NCBI RefSeq assembly: GCF_040548875.1
Contig: NZ_JBEPSJ010000002.1
Location: 248,001-312,000 of the forward strand
Direction: 5' to 3'
DNA length: 64,000 nucleotides
Source: Conyzicola nivalis_A
GTDB lineage: Bacteria; Actinomycetota; Actinomycetes; Actinomycetales; Microbacteriaceae
The number at the start of each line of letters is the position of its first letter. The first letter of the stretch is position 1. Made by a program: the position numbers and the translations under genes. Shown piece by piece: positions 1 through 9,600 of the stretch. The notes under the pieces were generated by a model. It had not been told where the DNA came from, did not search any database, and saw only the letters and a list, made by a program, of their open reading frames with translations.

Positions 1-403
1 CTCCGATCGCCGAGACGCCGCAGATGGAGAATCCGGCCGCGAGCAGCAGCGGCTCGTCGCCGGGCAGGCGGGCGAGGCGTCCGAGCAGGAGCGTGCCGAA
101 GAAGGTGAGCACCACCACGACGACGACGGCGAGGAGGGTCGGTGCTCCGAGGTCGACGATGTCGCCGAGTCCCAGTTTGAGTCCGAGCAGAACGATCCCG
201 ATGCGGAGCAGGCGGCGGGCGGCGAGGGCGAAGCCGGGCTTCCAGGCGCCGTCGAGCCGTTCGCGCAGGGCGGGGAGCTGGCCGAGGACGACGCCGATCA
301 CCACGCACAGCGTGAGCACCGGAACCACGGGTAGAGCGAGGTGCACGGCGAACGCGAGCAGCAGCCCGCCGGCCGCGACGGCGAGCCCGGGGAGAAGTCG
401 CAT
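1..403 (-). CDS. YeiH-family putative sulfate exporter, C-terminus outside window
   Basis: This leftward gene starts with ATG at 403 and runs off the window edge, so only the first 134 residues are visible. They read as a membrane protein: an N-terminal hydrophobic stretch, then RIGIVLLGLKLGLGDIV and, near the edge, AAGFSICGVSAIG. These two blocks are characteristic of the UPF0324 (YeiH/YadS, Cons_hypoth698) family, annotated as putative sulfate exporters with about ten membrane helices. The family is normally 330 to 350 residues, so about 60 percent is missing. The family call rests on the motifs; the transported substrate is not shown by anything in the window. Confidence 0.8.
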   Translation of the reverse strand, partial: MRLLPGLAVAAGGLLLAFAVHLALPVVPVLTLCVVIGVVLGQLPALRERLDGAWKPGFALAARRLLRIGIVLLGLKLGLGDIVDLGAPTLLAVVVVVVLTFFGTLLLGRLARLPGDEPLLLAAGFSICGVSAIG

Positions 404-480
404 ACCCCGACGCTAGACGACCCGCGGCGCGGCGCCGAACCTCACCGCCACAGCGGCGACTGCCGCGGTGCCGAACCTCG

Positions 481-966
481 CTACCCGGCGACGACGGCCG
501 ACACCGCGAACAGGGCTGCGGCCGCGAGCGCCGCGACCGTGCGTACGTGGTTGAGTCGTGTCCAGCGGGCGGAGAGCCGCGCCCACAGGTCCGCAGTCTC
601 GGGCACAGAGGCATCCGCTCTGCCGACCGCGTCGTTGATCGGCACGTTCGCTGCGATCGTGACCACGAACGATCCGACGAGGTACAGCGCGCTCGCGACG
701 ATGAGCAGCAGAGCGCCGGGCTCGCCGAGGGTCGCGAACCCGCGTATGCCGAGCACGACGCTCAACACCGCGGCCCCGACGAACGCGAGCATAAACGGAA
801 CGCGCACCGCCGCCACGTTGATCGCCTGCATCGTCGTCACCGCCTGGGTGGTCGACAGCCGTGCGAGTCCCGGCATCACGATCGCCGAGAACGCGTAGAA
901 CGCGCCGCCGACGCACCCGGAGGCGACACTGGCGGCGACGGTGGCGATGAGAAAGGCGTCGGTCAT
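481..966 (-). CDS. DUF1772 (anthrone oxygenase-like) membrane protein
   Basis: A 161-residue protein with four hydrophobic segments (roughly residues 5-30, 50-75, 80-105 and 140-160). The layout, including the SGCVGGAFYAFSAIVMPGL start and a region ending in the hydrophilic WTRLNHVRT before the last helix, fits the DUF1772 family. That family includes a fungal anthrone oxygenase, but most bacterial members have no known function. It lies 42 bp downstream of the AI-2E-type gene on the same strand and could be co-transcribed with it. A small integral membrane protein is well supported; an enzymatic role is not. Confidence 0.75.
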   Translation of the reverse strand: MTDAFLIATVAASVASGCVGGAFYAFSAIVMPGLARLSTTQAVTTMQAINVAAVRVPFMLAFVGAAVLSVVLGIRGFATLGEPGALLLIVASALYLVGSFVVTIAANVPINDAVGRADASVPETADLWARLSARWTRLNHVRTVAALAAAALFAVSAVVAG

Positions 967-1008
967 GGAACAAGCGAAGCGGATGTCGCGTGGCCGATCA
1001 ACTCCGGC

Positions 1009-2160
1009 CTAGCGCTTGCCCGGCTTGACGGCCTTCTTCGCGGGGCGGACCGGCTTCGCCGTGCGGGCTGGCGTTGCGGGCGGCGCCACTCCGGCGGGTC
1101 GGGGGTCGTTCCACGTCTTCGCAATCGCCCACGCGACCGCGGCGATCGGCACCGACAGCACCGCGCCGATGATCCCGCCGAGGATGGTGCCCGCGGTGAG
1201 GGCGAGCAGGATCACGAGCGGGTGCAGCTTGAGCGACTGCGCCATCACGACCGGCTGCAGGAAGTTGCCCTCGAGCTGGTTGACCGCGATGACGATGATG
1301 ATCACGATGAGGGCGACGAACGGCCCGTTCGAGACGAGTGCGACGAGGGCGGCGAGGATGCCGGCGACGGTCGCTCCGATGAGCGGGATGAACGAGGCGA
1401 GGAAGACGATGACGGCGAGGGGCAACGCCAGCGGCACGCCCAGGACCGCGACACCGACGCCGATCGCCACGGCGTCGACGAGGGCGATCGTCGCCGTGCC
1501 GCGCACGTAGCCGCCGAGGGTCGTGACCGTGGTGCGGCCGACGCGCTGCCCGCGGGCGAGTGCGTGTCCGCGGAAGGGGGTGAGGAAGAATGCCCAGATG
1601 CGGTCGCCGTCTTTCATAAAGAAGAACAGGATCACGATCGTCAGCACGATGCTGGCGATGATCTCGCCGGCGACGGAGACGCCGGCGATGGCCCCGCTGC
1701 CGAACTGGCTGCTGGTGAGGAAGTCGATCACGGTCTCGCGGAAGTCGTCCAGCTGGGACTGGTCGAGTCCGAGCGGTCCGTTGACCGCGAACTCGTAGAG
1801 CTGATCGATTCCCTCGCTGGCCGACGTCGCGAGCTCGTCCCACTGGCCGCGCACCGCGAACACGATGAGGGTGACGAGTCCGCCGAAAACGATGAATCCG
1901 GCGACCAGGGTGATCCACGTCGCGAGGATCGCCGAGACGCCGCGCCTGCGCAGCCACCCGATGACGGGGCTGAACGCCGAGGCGAGGATCAGGGCGATGA
2001 TCACGGGGATCACGACGAGCTTGAGCTGGATGAGCGCGAACACGGCGATGGTCGCCAGCGCTAGCACCGCGATGATCTGCACGCTGCGGAGGGCAAGCAC
2101 CCCGAACTTGTCGGTCATGATCTCTCGGAGGGTGGGTCGTGCGGGGGTGTCGACGGTCAT
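1009..2160 (-). CDS. AI-2E family transporter (PF01594 permease)
   Basis: A 383-residue polytopic membrane protein. Two helices near residues 27-70 are followed by a longer soluble segment (about 100-150), then clusters of helices, including a Gly-rich loop near 'GRTTVTTLGGYVRGT' and 'QLEGNFLQPVVMAQSLKLHP', both hallmarks of the AI-2E/PerM family. The C-terminus is a Lys/Pro/Ala-rich basic cytoplasmic tail. Members act as exporters or, in some species, ion antiporters; the substrate cannot be assigned here. It is transcribed divergently from the chitinase gene at 2307 with about 146 bp between the starts. Confidence 0.85.
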   Translation of the reverse strand: MTVDTPARPTLREIMTDKFGVLALRSVQIIAVLALATIAVFALIQLKLVVIPVIIALILASAFSPVIGWLRRRGVSAILATWITLVAGFIVFGGLVTLIVFAVRGQWDELATSASEGIDQLYEFAVNGPLGLDQSQLDDFRETVIDFLTSSQFGSGAIAGVSVAGEIIASIVLTIVILFFFMKDGDRIWAFFLTPFRGHALARGQRVGRTTVTTLGGYVRGTATIALVDAVAIGVGVAVLGVPLALPLAVIVFLASFIPLIGATVAGILAALVALVSNGPFVALIVIIIVIAVNQLEGNFLQPVVMAQSLKLHPLVILLALTAGTILGGIIGAVLSVPIAAVAWAIAKTWNDPRPAGVAPPATPARTAKPVRPAKKAVKPGKR

Positions 2161-2306
2161 GCTTCCAGCCTAGGTCGAATCGCACCCCCCGATCGGGGCA
2201 AGAGTCGCGAGAACGCGATTGCGGGCCGCTCGCATGTCGTAGCGTGAGCTTCAGGCAGTGGCGTCCGCCCACCCGATGCCTGTGACATCAGTGATGGGGA
2301 CTCTTA

Positions 2307-4178
2307 ATGACACGCAATTCACGGGCACCGTGGCGCCTTCTGGGCGCGGCGGCTCTCACCTGCGGGGCGCTTCTCGCGTCTAGCCTCGCCGGCACCGCTG
2401 CAGTGGCAGTACCGGCAGCGGCGGGGGCCGCTGCTTCGATCTCCGGACTTCCGTCGACCGACCTGAACGGGTACCGCAACGTCGGCTACTTCGCCCAGTG
2501 GGGCGTCTACGGACTGAACTACAAGCTCAAAGACCTGCAGGCCTCCGGAGCGGCATCCAAGCTGACCGCTCTCAACTACGCCTTCGGCAACATCAACAAC
2601 CAGACCCTCTCCTGTTTCATGGCCAACAAGGCGCAGGGCAGCGGGCCCAACGGGTCCGACGGTGCGGGAGACTCCTACGCCGACTACGGCATGAGCTACA
2701 CCGCGGCCGACTCGGTGAGCGGTGTCGCCGACGTCTGGAACGCCCCGCTCGCGGGCTCGTTCAATCAGCTGAAGCAGCTCAAGGCGAAGAACCCCGAGCT
2801 CAAGCCGATCATCTCGCTGGGCGGGTGGACCTGGTCGAAGAACTTCTCCGCAGCCGCCAAGACGGATGCTTCGCGCAAGAAGCTCGTCGCCTCGTGCATC
2901 GACATCTACATCAAGGGCAACCTGCCCGTCGTCGACGGTCGCGGCGGTGTCGGCGCTGCCGCCGGCATCTTCGAGGGCATCGACATCGACTGGGAGTGGC
3001 CCGGACGCGACAGCGGCCTCGCCGGCAACGGCGTCGACACCGTCAACGACAAGGACAACTTCCGTCTGCTGCTCAAAGAGTTCCGCGCGCAGCTCGACGC
3101 CTACGGTGCGACGACCGGCAAGGACTACACGCTCAGCGCGTTCCTGCCCGCTAACCCGCTGGACATCAAGGCCGGCGGATGGAACAACCCCGAGCTGTTC
3201 GAGTACCTCGACTACGGGAACATCCAGGGCTACGACCTGTTCGGCGCGTGGGACGGCACCAAGACCGGTCATCAGGGCAACCTGTACGCCGACGCCACCG
3301 ACACGCGCAATCCCGCGGACCGGTTCAGTGTGGATGCTTCGATCAAGGAGTACACGAAGGCCGGTGTAGCCCCGGCTCAGCTCGGCATGGGTCTCGCGAT
3401 GTACGGACGCGGCTGGCAGGGTGCGGCATCCAGTGCCGCGTGGAGCCCGGCCAACGGTGCCGCTCCGGGAACCAACGGCTGGGGGATGTCGAACTACGAC
3501 GACATCAAGAACCTCGGAACGGGCTACTACGACGCCGTCACCGGGGCCGCCTGGCGTCACGACGGCAACCAGTGGTGGAGCTATGACAACGCGCAGTCGA
3601 TCGCGGCCAAGGCGAAGTACATCGTCGACTCCGGTCTGGGCGGCGCGATGTGGTGGGATCTCTCGGGCAACCGCGACGGTTCGCTCATCACCTCCCTCGT
3701 CGGTGGGCTGAACGGCACGACGGGTCCGGTGGTCACGCCGACGCCGACTCCCACTCCCACTCCCACACCGACTCCCACTCCGACACCGACACCGAGCCCG
3801 ACTCCGACACCGGATCCGACTCCGACACCGAGCCCGACTCCGACACCCACGCCCACGCCGACCCCCACCCCGACGCCGGGCACGTGTGCTCCGGCGGCGT
3901 GGGATGCCACGAAGGCCTACACGGTCGGCCTCCAGGTCTCGTACCAGGGCAGCATCTACAAGGCGAAGTGGTGGACGAAGGGCGACAAGCCCGCCACGAG
4001 CGACCCCTGGGCGTTCGTGAGCACCTGCTCGGGTGAAGCCGCTCCGATCGGCCCATGGTCGGCGACCACCATCTACACGGCGGGCACGAAGGCGACGTAC
4101 AACGGCATCACCTACACCGCCAAGTGGTGGACGAAGGGCGACGTCCCCGGCATCAAGTACGGCGTCTGGGCCGAGTAG
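2307..4178 (+). CDS. Secreted GH18 chitinase with two chitin-binding modules
   Basis: A 623-residue extracellular chitinase hydrolysing beta-1,4-GlcNAc bonds. A signal peptide (about residues 1-38, ending near AVAVPAAAGA) precedes a GH18 catalytic barrel (about 50-465). The active-site motif GIDIDWEWP contains D226, D228 and the catalytic acid E230; SLGGWTWS is the second conserved strand. A Pro-Thr linker of about 48 residues follows. Two CBM5/12 modules then occupy about 532-576 and 582-623, each with the AWDATKAY/ IYTAGTK and AKWWTKGD pattern of aromatic binding residues. The ATG follows GGGGACTCTTA. No regulator is adjacent; it stands alone between a divergent permease and a likely terminator. 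It probably degrades fungal or arthropod chitin. Confidence 0.95.
   Translation: MTRNSRAPWRLLGAAALTCGALLASSLAGTAAVAVPAAAGAAASISGLPSTDLNGYRNVGYFAQWGVYGLNYKLKDLQASGAASKLTALNYAFGNINNQTLSCFMANKAQGSGPNGSDGAGDSYADYGMSYTAADSVSGVADVWNAPLAGSFNQLKQLKAKNPELKPIISLGGWTWSKNFSAAAKTDASRKKLVASCIDIYIKGNLPVVDGRGGVGAAAGIFEGIDIDWEWPGRDSGLAGNGVDTVNDKDNFRLLLKEFRAQLDAYGATTGKDYTLSAFLPANPLDIKAGGWNNPELFEYLDYGNIQGYDLFGAWDGTKTGHQGNLYADATDTRNPADRFSVDASIKEYTKAGVAPAQLGMGLAMYGRGWQGAASSAAWSPANGAAPGTNGWGMSNYDDIKNLGTGYYDAVTGAAWRHDGNQWWSYDNAQSIAAKAKYIVDSGLGGAMWWDLSGNRDGSLITSLVGGLNGTTGPVVTPTPTPTPTPTPTPTPTPTPSPTPTPDPTPTPSPTPTPTPTPTPTPTPGTCAPAAWDATKAYTVGLQVSYQGSIYKAKWWTKGDKPATSDPWAFVSTCSGEAAPIGPWSATTIYTAGTKATYNGITYTAKWWTKGDVPGIKYGVWAE
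3734..3878 (+). repeat. Thr-Pro repeat linker coded by tandem hexanucleotides
   Basis: Within the chitinase gene the linker is coded by repeats of ACNCC(G/C) with third-position variation, giving alternating Thr and Pro with a few Ser and Asp insertions. Such linkers are flexible and often O-mannosylated in actinobacteria (family knowledge). The near-repetitive DNA is a likely site of length variation between strains. Confidence 0.85.
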
Positions 4179-4194
4179 GCACAGGCACGATCGG

Positions 4195-4220
4195 TGGCCC
4201 GGTTCGCGAGAGCCGGGCCA
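4195..4220 (+). terminator. Probable terminator of the chitinase gene
   Basis: An 8-bp perfect stem, TGGCCCGG and CCGGGCCA, with a 10-base loop, lies 17 bases after the chitinase stop. There is no strong T tract, as is common in high-GC actinobacteria. It sits between two convergent genes and may serve both strands. Confidence 0.6.
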
Positions 4221-4255
4221 TCGCTCTGTGCGCACTTCCCAATGAAGCCGGGTCG

Positions 4256-5743
4256 TCATTGTCTGACCGGCCGGTGTTTCTTGGTGGTGCGGAGGGTGGT
4301 GAGGATTCGGGTGCGTTGTCTTCCGAGCAATCTCCATTTCTGGTCGGGGTCGATCCAGGGTGGGGCGAGGATGTGGGGGCGTCCGCCGATCATTCTGAGG
4401 GCGTAGTCGTTCTTGTGGATCATGGTGTGGCATTCGGGGCAGAGCAGCACCCCGTTATCGATGCCGGTGGGTCCGTCGTGGGCCTGCCAGCCGAGAACGT
4501 GGTGTCCGTCGCAGCCGCCGGGCGGTGCGCCGCAGTTGACGCAGCCGCCGTCTCTGACGGCGAGGGCCTTCAGCTGGGCGGGGCTGAACAGGCGGCGGGT
4601 GCGGCCGAGCATGAGTGCCTCGTCGTTGTCGCCGAGAAGCAGCGGGGCGTAGCCGGCGGCACAGACCATCCGTTCGATGGTCGCGGTCGAGACCGGTTCG
4701 GCGACCCCGTCGATCCAGCCGACGCCGGTGCGGGCGCGGAGGTCGTCGAGGGTGATCACGGCGGTGACCTGCGCGGTGGAGCGCATCCCGCCGGGCTCGG
4801 TCCCGGTGGAGCGCACCCCGGCGGCCCAGAGACCTGTGGCCACGTCGTAGTGGCGTTGCCCGTGCGTGCGGGGGTCGGTGAGGGTGATGGTGGTCTGCCC
4901 GGCGGGGTCTGTGGTCATCACGGTGCCGGAGGCCCGGTCGGCGTCGGAGAGGAACCGGGGCAGGTTTCCGGGCTTGTCGGCCTCGGCGAACGCCGCCCTG
5001 AGCAGCGCCGCGTCGACCGGGGTGAGCATCCCGCCGAACGGGGTCAGCCCGTCGTCGCGCTCCCTGCCGAGGCGGAACACCCTCCGGCGGCGTGCCCGGT
5101 CGTCGCGGGGCTCGGCCCCGTCGGGGTCCAGCGCCTCCCGCCAGGCGCGGGCCTGCACCCCGACCTCCTCCGCCGGGGCGTGGGCGGCGGTCTCGACCAG
5201 CGCCTGCTCGGCGGCGGCGAGGTCGACCGGGTCGGGGCAACCGACCGACGCTGCCTGGTCGAGGCACCGCACCACGACCTCCGCGGCATCCACCCCGATC
5301 TCTCCGCCGGCGAGCGCCGCGCCGACCAGCGGGTGCGCCGGCGGCAGTACGGTGCCGTCGAGGGTCGTGCGAGGCCGGGCGGCCGCGCCGAGCAGGGTGC
5401 GACGGCGCGCCTCCGCGGGCGAGACCCGGGTGAGGCGCTCGACCAGCTGCCAGCCGCGGCGCAGCCCGTGGGCGAACGCGAGGCCGTCGTCGCCGCGCTC
5501 GGGCAGCGACCGGTCGTGGACCTCCCCGGCCACCACGACCCGCAGCGCGTCGACGAGGCGCCCGGCCTCCTCCACGGCGACCGTCACCGCGCACACCCGC
5601 CGGCCGTCCGCCCCGGACAACGCAGCCGCCAACCCGCCGACACCCAGAGCCGAGTCATCACCTTCACCGGGCGCGCCGAGGATCGCGGCCAGGCGGTCAC
5701 GCACCTGCCGCACCGCGTCCTCGAGGAGCTCGATGTCGTTCAT
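4256..5743 (-). CDS. DUF222 / HNH endonuclease (13E12-type) protein
   Basis: A 495-residue protein of the family that is multi-copy in many actinobacterial genomes. The N-terminal about 330 residues match DUF222. The C-terminal HNH domain reads CVNCGAPPGG, GHHVLGWQAH, DNGVLLCPECH and MIHKND, so the two Cys pairs and the His-Asn-His core are intact and nuclease activity is plausible. The reading frame stays open to 6076, but the upstream 111 residues are low-complexity, Arg-rich and cross a repeat region, so the ATG at 5743 (MNDIELLEDAV) is preferred. The biological role of the family is unsettled; a homing or mobile origin has been suggested because copies are dispersed. Confidence 0.88.
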   Translation of the reverse strand: MNDIELLEDAVRQVRDRLAAILGAPGEGDDSALGVGGLAAALSGADGRRVCAVTVAVEEAGRLVDALRVVVAGEVHDRSLPERGDDGLAFAHGLRRGWQLVERLTRVSPAEARRRTLLGAAARPRTTLDGTVLPPAHPLVGAALAGGEIGVDAAEVVVRCLDQAASVGCPDPVDLAAAEQALVETAAHAPAEEVGVQARAWREALDPDGAEPRDDRARRRRVFRLGRERDDGLTPFGGMLTPVDAALLRAAFAEADKPGNLPRFLSDADRASGTVMTTDPAGQTTITLTDPRTHGQRHYDVATGLWAAGVRSTGTEPGGMRSTAQVTAVITLDDLRARTGVGWIDGVAEPVSTATIERMVCAAGYAPLLLGDNDEALMLGRTRRLFSPAQLKALAVRDGGCVNCGAPPGGCDGHHVLGWQAHDGPTGIDNGVLLCPECHTMIHKNDYALRMIGGRPHILAPPWIDPDQKWRLLGRQRTRILTTLRTTKKHRPVRQ

Positions 5744-5868
5744 GCAGGCAGTGTCATCCCGGCCACCGACATCACGGATACCCCAGATCAGAACTGATAT
5801 TTCCCGTGGAGAGCGATCCGGCGAGCCGCCCTGTGGAGGACAGGAGCGGAGGGAAGAGCAGGCTGGGG

Positions 5869-5960
5869 AGGTCTCGACAAGCTCGACCACCGAGGCCGGG
5901 TCTCGGTCGACCACCGAGGCCGGATCCAGACGAGCTCGACCACCGAAACCAGGCTCGTCC
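5869..5960. repeat. REP-like repeats containing CTCGACCACCGA
   Basis: The core CGACCACCGAGGCCGG occurs twice in succession and a third variant, CTCGACCACCGAAACC, follows. The first copy is preceded by GTCTCGACAAG, giving a partial dyad with the GAGCTCG around the third. Similar GGTCTCGACAAGCTCGACC elements are dispersed in Microbacteriaceae genomes (recalled knowledge, not checked). The region lies between divergent genes and holds no convincing gene. Confidence 0.6.
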
Positions 5961-6006
5961 ACCGCAGAATATTGCACCTCACCCCGACCGCTGCGAGACT
6001 GTGCGG

Positions 6007-6585
6007 GTGAACCCGGCACGGCAGCCCACCCTCGTGCTCGTCGAGGGCGCCAGCGACCGGGTCGCCGTCGAGACACTCGCCCGACAGCGCGGGCTCGACC
6101 TAGAAGACGCCGGCGCGACGATCGTCGAGCTGGGCGGTGCGACCGGCATCGCCAACGCGCTCGAGCGTCGGCCCGCCGGCGTGCGCCTCACGGGACTCGT
6201 CGACGCCGGCGAGGAGCGATTCTTCCGACACGCCCTCGAAGACATCGGCCTCGGCACCGACCTCACCCGCACCGGCCTTGAGGCTCTCGGCTTCTTCGTC
6301 TGTGTGACCGATCTGGAAGACGAGCTCATCCGCGCACTGGGCAGCGACGCGGTGATCTCGGTGATTGAGGAGCAGGGCAATCTGCGGCAATTCCGCACCT
6401 TCCAACGCCAGCCGGCTCAGCGCGAGCGAACCGTCGAGCGGCAGCTACACCGCTTCCTCGGCACCACCGCCGGACGCAAAGAGCAGTACGCCCGCGCACT
6501 CGTCGAGAGACTCGACAGAGCGCCGCGTCCGCTTGCCCAACTGGTCGACTTCGTGGCGACCTCCGCGGACGCTACGGCCCAGTAA
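6007..6585 (+). CDS. TOPRIM nucleotidyl transferase/hydrolase domain protein
   Basis: A 192-residue protein from GTG 6007 (GTG 6001 is equally possible; neither has a clear ribosome site). The first strand and loop read TLVLVEGASDRVAVETLA, giving the TOPRIM glutamate; GLVDAGEERFF supplies the D-x-x-E pair and VTDLEDELIRALG a further acidic segment. This arrangement matches small stand-alone OLD-like TOPRIM proteins common in actinobacteria. Such domains bind Mg2+ and cut or join nucleic acid in topoisomerases, primases and OLD nucleases, but the role of these solo proteins is unknown. There is no accompanying ABC ATPase, so it is not a complete OLD/Gabija-type system. Confidence 0.72.
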   Translation: MNPARQPTLVLVEGASDRVAVETLARQRGLDLEDAGATIVELGGATGIANALERRPAGVRLTGLVDAGEERFFRHALEDIGLGTDLTRTGLEALGFFVCVTDLEDELIRALGSDAVISVIEEQGNLRQFRTFQRQPAQRERTVERQLHRFLGTTAGRKEQYARALVERLDRAPRPLAQLVDFVATSADATAQ

Positions 6586-6643
6586 ACCGCGCCCCGCGCG
6601 ATGCCGCTACCTCAAACCGCGCCCCGCGCGATGCCGCTATCTC
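6584..6643. repeat. Two head-to-tail 30-bp repeats between convergent genes
   Basis: A 30-bp unit beginning AAACCGCGCCCCGCGCG and ending ATGCCGCTACCTC (6584-6613) is repeated at 6614-6643 with one base changed. A degenerate third copy begins at 6644. The first unit overlaps the stop codon of the TOPRIM gene, and the second overlaps the stop of the convergent surface-protein gene. Confidence 0.85.
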
Positions 6644-9600
6644 GAAGCGCGCACCGCACGACGCAGCACCAACAACCCGCCGCCCGAGAGCAGCAGCAGC
6701 AACGCGGCGAACGCTGGCAGCTGCACGTCGGCGCCCGTCGAGGCGAGCGCCCTGGCGCCGGCCGCGACCGTCACGTTGTCCCACCCGATGAGTGTGCCGT
6801 CGGCAGCGAGCACGGCGATGCGATGGGATCCCGCCGACGCGTCGGCCGGGATGACGACCCGCACCGTCCCGGCCCCGCTCACGGTGACGGTGCCGAGCAG
6901 CACCGGCGTGGAGTGCATCCACACGTTGACGGTCGTGCCGGCGTACTCCGCGCCGACCGTGATGGTCACGGCTTGACCGGGCCGCACTTCGGAGGGCGCC
7001 GACACGGTGCCGCGAGCGGCCTCGGTGAACGACGAGGCGGCGACCGGCGTCGTCGCACCGACGTTGACCGGAGTAGGCGCCGGATTGCCGGGAGCCGGCA
7101 CAGAAGGCACGCCGGGCACGCTCGGCTCACCGGGCTCCCCGGGCACGGGCGCCGCCGCACAGTTCAGCGACCCCGACCGGATCGAGTGACTTGCGGTGTT
7201 CGAGTCATCCGCCCAGAAGACGCTCCTCACCCCGGCGACGCACTGCGTCTGCGGGGCCATCGCGAAGCCCTCGTTGTTGAGGTTCGCCATTCCGGTGGGG
7301 CGTTCGTAGACGCGAGTCACGGCGAAGCGTCCGTCGGTTCCGACCTCGAGGGTCGCCGAACGGCCGTTGCAGGTGTCGTCGCACACGGCCCAGAGCGAGC
7401 CGGTCGCGGCATCGAACTCGAGATCCATCACGCCGGGGAACCCGCTCGCGATGGTGGCGACGCGGGTGTATCCGCCGGTCGTCTGGTTGAGCGCGTAGGC
7501 GTACACCGCACCGTTGGCCTCGAGTCCGACGAAGAACAGCCCGGTCCCGTGATCGGGGTACGTGGCGGGGTCGTATGCCGTCTTGGTGCTCTCGTCGCGC
7601 AGTCCCTCGCTCACGAGGAACGCGTCGGGAACCCAGGCGATGCCCTCGAGCCCGGCGTTGGCTCCGACGACCGGCAGGTCTGCGGTGAGGTTCCACTCAC
7701 GGGTCGCGTTGAGGCTGGGGCCCGCGGATGCCACGTCGTAACGCAGCACGGAGAGCCGGCTTCCCCCGCCGTTGTTGTCGCGTTCGCTGGAGATGTACAC
7801 CCCGCCGGCCGCTCCAGCACTGGTGAGCGCGACTCCCTCCGCGTCGACGTCGCCCGTGCCGTCGGCGTAGTGCAGCACCTTGCCGGCGCCCCACCCGTTC
7901 GCCGTGTCCGGCACCCAGTTCGTGCCGTTGTCGACGAGACGGTACAACGCTCCTGTGCCGTTCTTGGCCGCCCAGAGCACGTTGCCGTTCGCCGCCGCCT
8001 CGTAGGCGAGGCCGCTCATGTTGCCGTCGAAGGTGTTCGCGACGTCTTCGGTCACGACTGTTCCGGCGCCGGGCCAGGGAGTCGTGACCAGATCGCCGGC
8101 ACACGCGTTCACCGCGCCCTTGGTCGGCGCGGCGGTGGCGGCGAAGGCTCCGGTGCCGTCGGCGCAGCGGCCGTAGGTGGTGGTGGCGTGCGTGGACCAG
8201 CCGTGGCTGTCGACGAGGGTCGTGGCGTCGGGCAGGTAGAGGCGCGACGTGTCCGCTCCCCCGAGTCCGAACGCCGCCTCGACGTCGGCGACGTAGTAGC
8301 CACCGGCCGCGACCGTCGTGTTCGCGGGAACCACGAACACGTGGCTGTCGTCGTTGTCCTTGAGGACGTAGCCCGAGACATCCGCCGCCTGGCCGCCGTT
8401 GTTCTTCAGTTCGATCCAGTCGCCGGGGGTTCCGCCGCTCGACTCGATCTCGTTGATGCGCAGGGGCGAGCCGCAGTCGTTGACGGCGCCCTTGGTGGGC
8501 GAGGTCGTCGTGGTGAAGTCGGTGCCGCAGATGCCGAACGTCGTGGTGGCGTGCGTGGTCCAGCTGCGTGAGTCGACGAGGGTGAATCCGTCGGCGGCGA
8601 AGACGCGCGCCGAGTCAGCGGCGCCGAGACCGAAGCCGAGAGCTGCCTCCTCGACGACGTAGTAACCGCCGGCCGCGATCGTGGTCGCCGCGGGGATCAC
8701 CGAGACGTGGGCGTCGTCGCTGTCTTTCACGGTCCACCCGGAGATGTCCACGGCCGTGCTGCCCGCGTTGACGAGCTCGATCCAGTCGCCTGGGGTCCCG
8801 CCGCTCGACTCGACCTCGTTGACTCGGATGCTCGGCAGCTGCGGCGCGACGCGCTGGTTGGCGGTGTCCTTGGTGGCCGCCGCCGTCGTGACGAAGGCAC
8901 CGGTGCCGTCGGGGTAGCGGCCGTACGTCGTGGTGGCGTGTGCCGTCCAGGCGTGGCTGTCGACGAGGGTCGTGCCGTCGGCGAGGAAGAGGCGCGCCGT
9001 GTCTGCGGAACCGAGCCCAAAGCCGCCGAGCACGTCTACGTCGATCGCGAGAAAACCGCCCGGGGCGATCGTGCTGCCGGCGGCGATGGTGACGATGCTC
9101 GCGTCCTTGTCGTCGCGGAGCACGAGCCCCGACACGTCGACCGGCACCTTCGCGATGTTGGTGAGCTCGATCCAGTCGACGGGGGTTCCGCCGCTCGACT
9201 CGATCTCGTTGATGCGCACGGAGTCGACCACCGAGACCACGCACGCATTGGCCGCGCCCTTGGTCGAGGCGACGGTCGGCCCGAACTCGCCGGTGGAGTC
9301 GGCGCAGCGGCCGAAGGTGACGGCGGCGTGGTCGGTCCACGCGTACGAGTCGACGAGCGTGACGCCGTCGGGCATAAAGAGACGGGCCGTGTCTGCGCGG
9401 CCGAGGCCGAACTTGCCCGGAACCTCGGCGTCGACATCGACCGCGAGGTACGCACCGGCGGCAAGCGTCGTGCCGGCGGCGATGGCGAGCGTGCGCGTGT
9501 CGTCGTTGTCCTTGAGCACCCAGCCCGAGACATCCACCGCTCCGGTTCCGGTGTTGACGATCTCGATCCAGTCGTTCACGTCGCCGTTCTGCTCGACCTC

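Noticed and set aside
547..2064. Long rightward frame of 505 codons opposite the DUF1772 and AI-2E genes
   Set aside because: It is charged low-complexity (Asp/Arg/His-rich) and mirrors real genes on the other strand; such antisense frames are common in high-GC DNA.
3734..3878. CRISPR-like tandem repeats in the chitinase gene and in the nuclease gene near 39020-39180
   Set aside because: They are in-frame Thr-Pro and Pro-Ala linker codons, without spacers or cas genes.
5744..6076. N-terminal extension of the DUF222/HNH protein
   Set aside because: The extra 111 residues run through REP-like repeats and lack family similarity; the ATG at 5743 begins the recognised sequence.
6601..8571. Rightward frame of 656 codons inside the surface-protein gene
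   Set aside because: Opposite strand of a clear multidomain gene; no domains and Arg/Gly/Val-rich composition.
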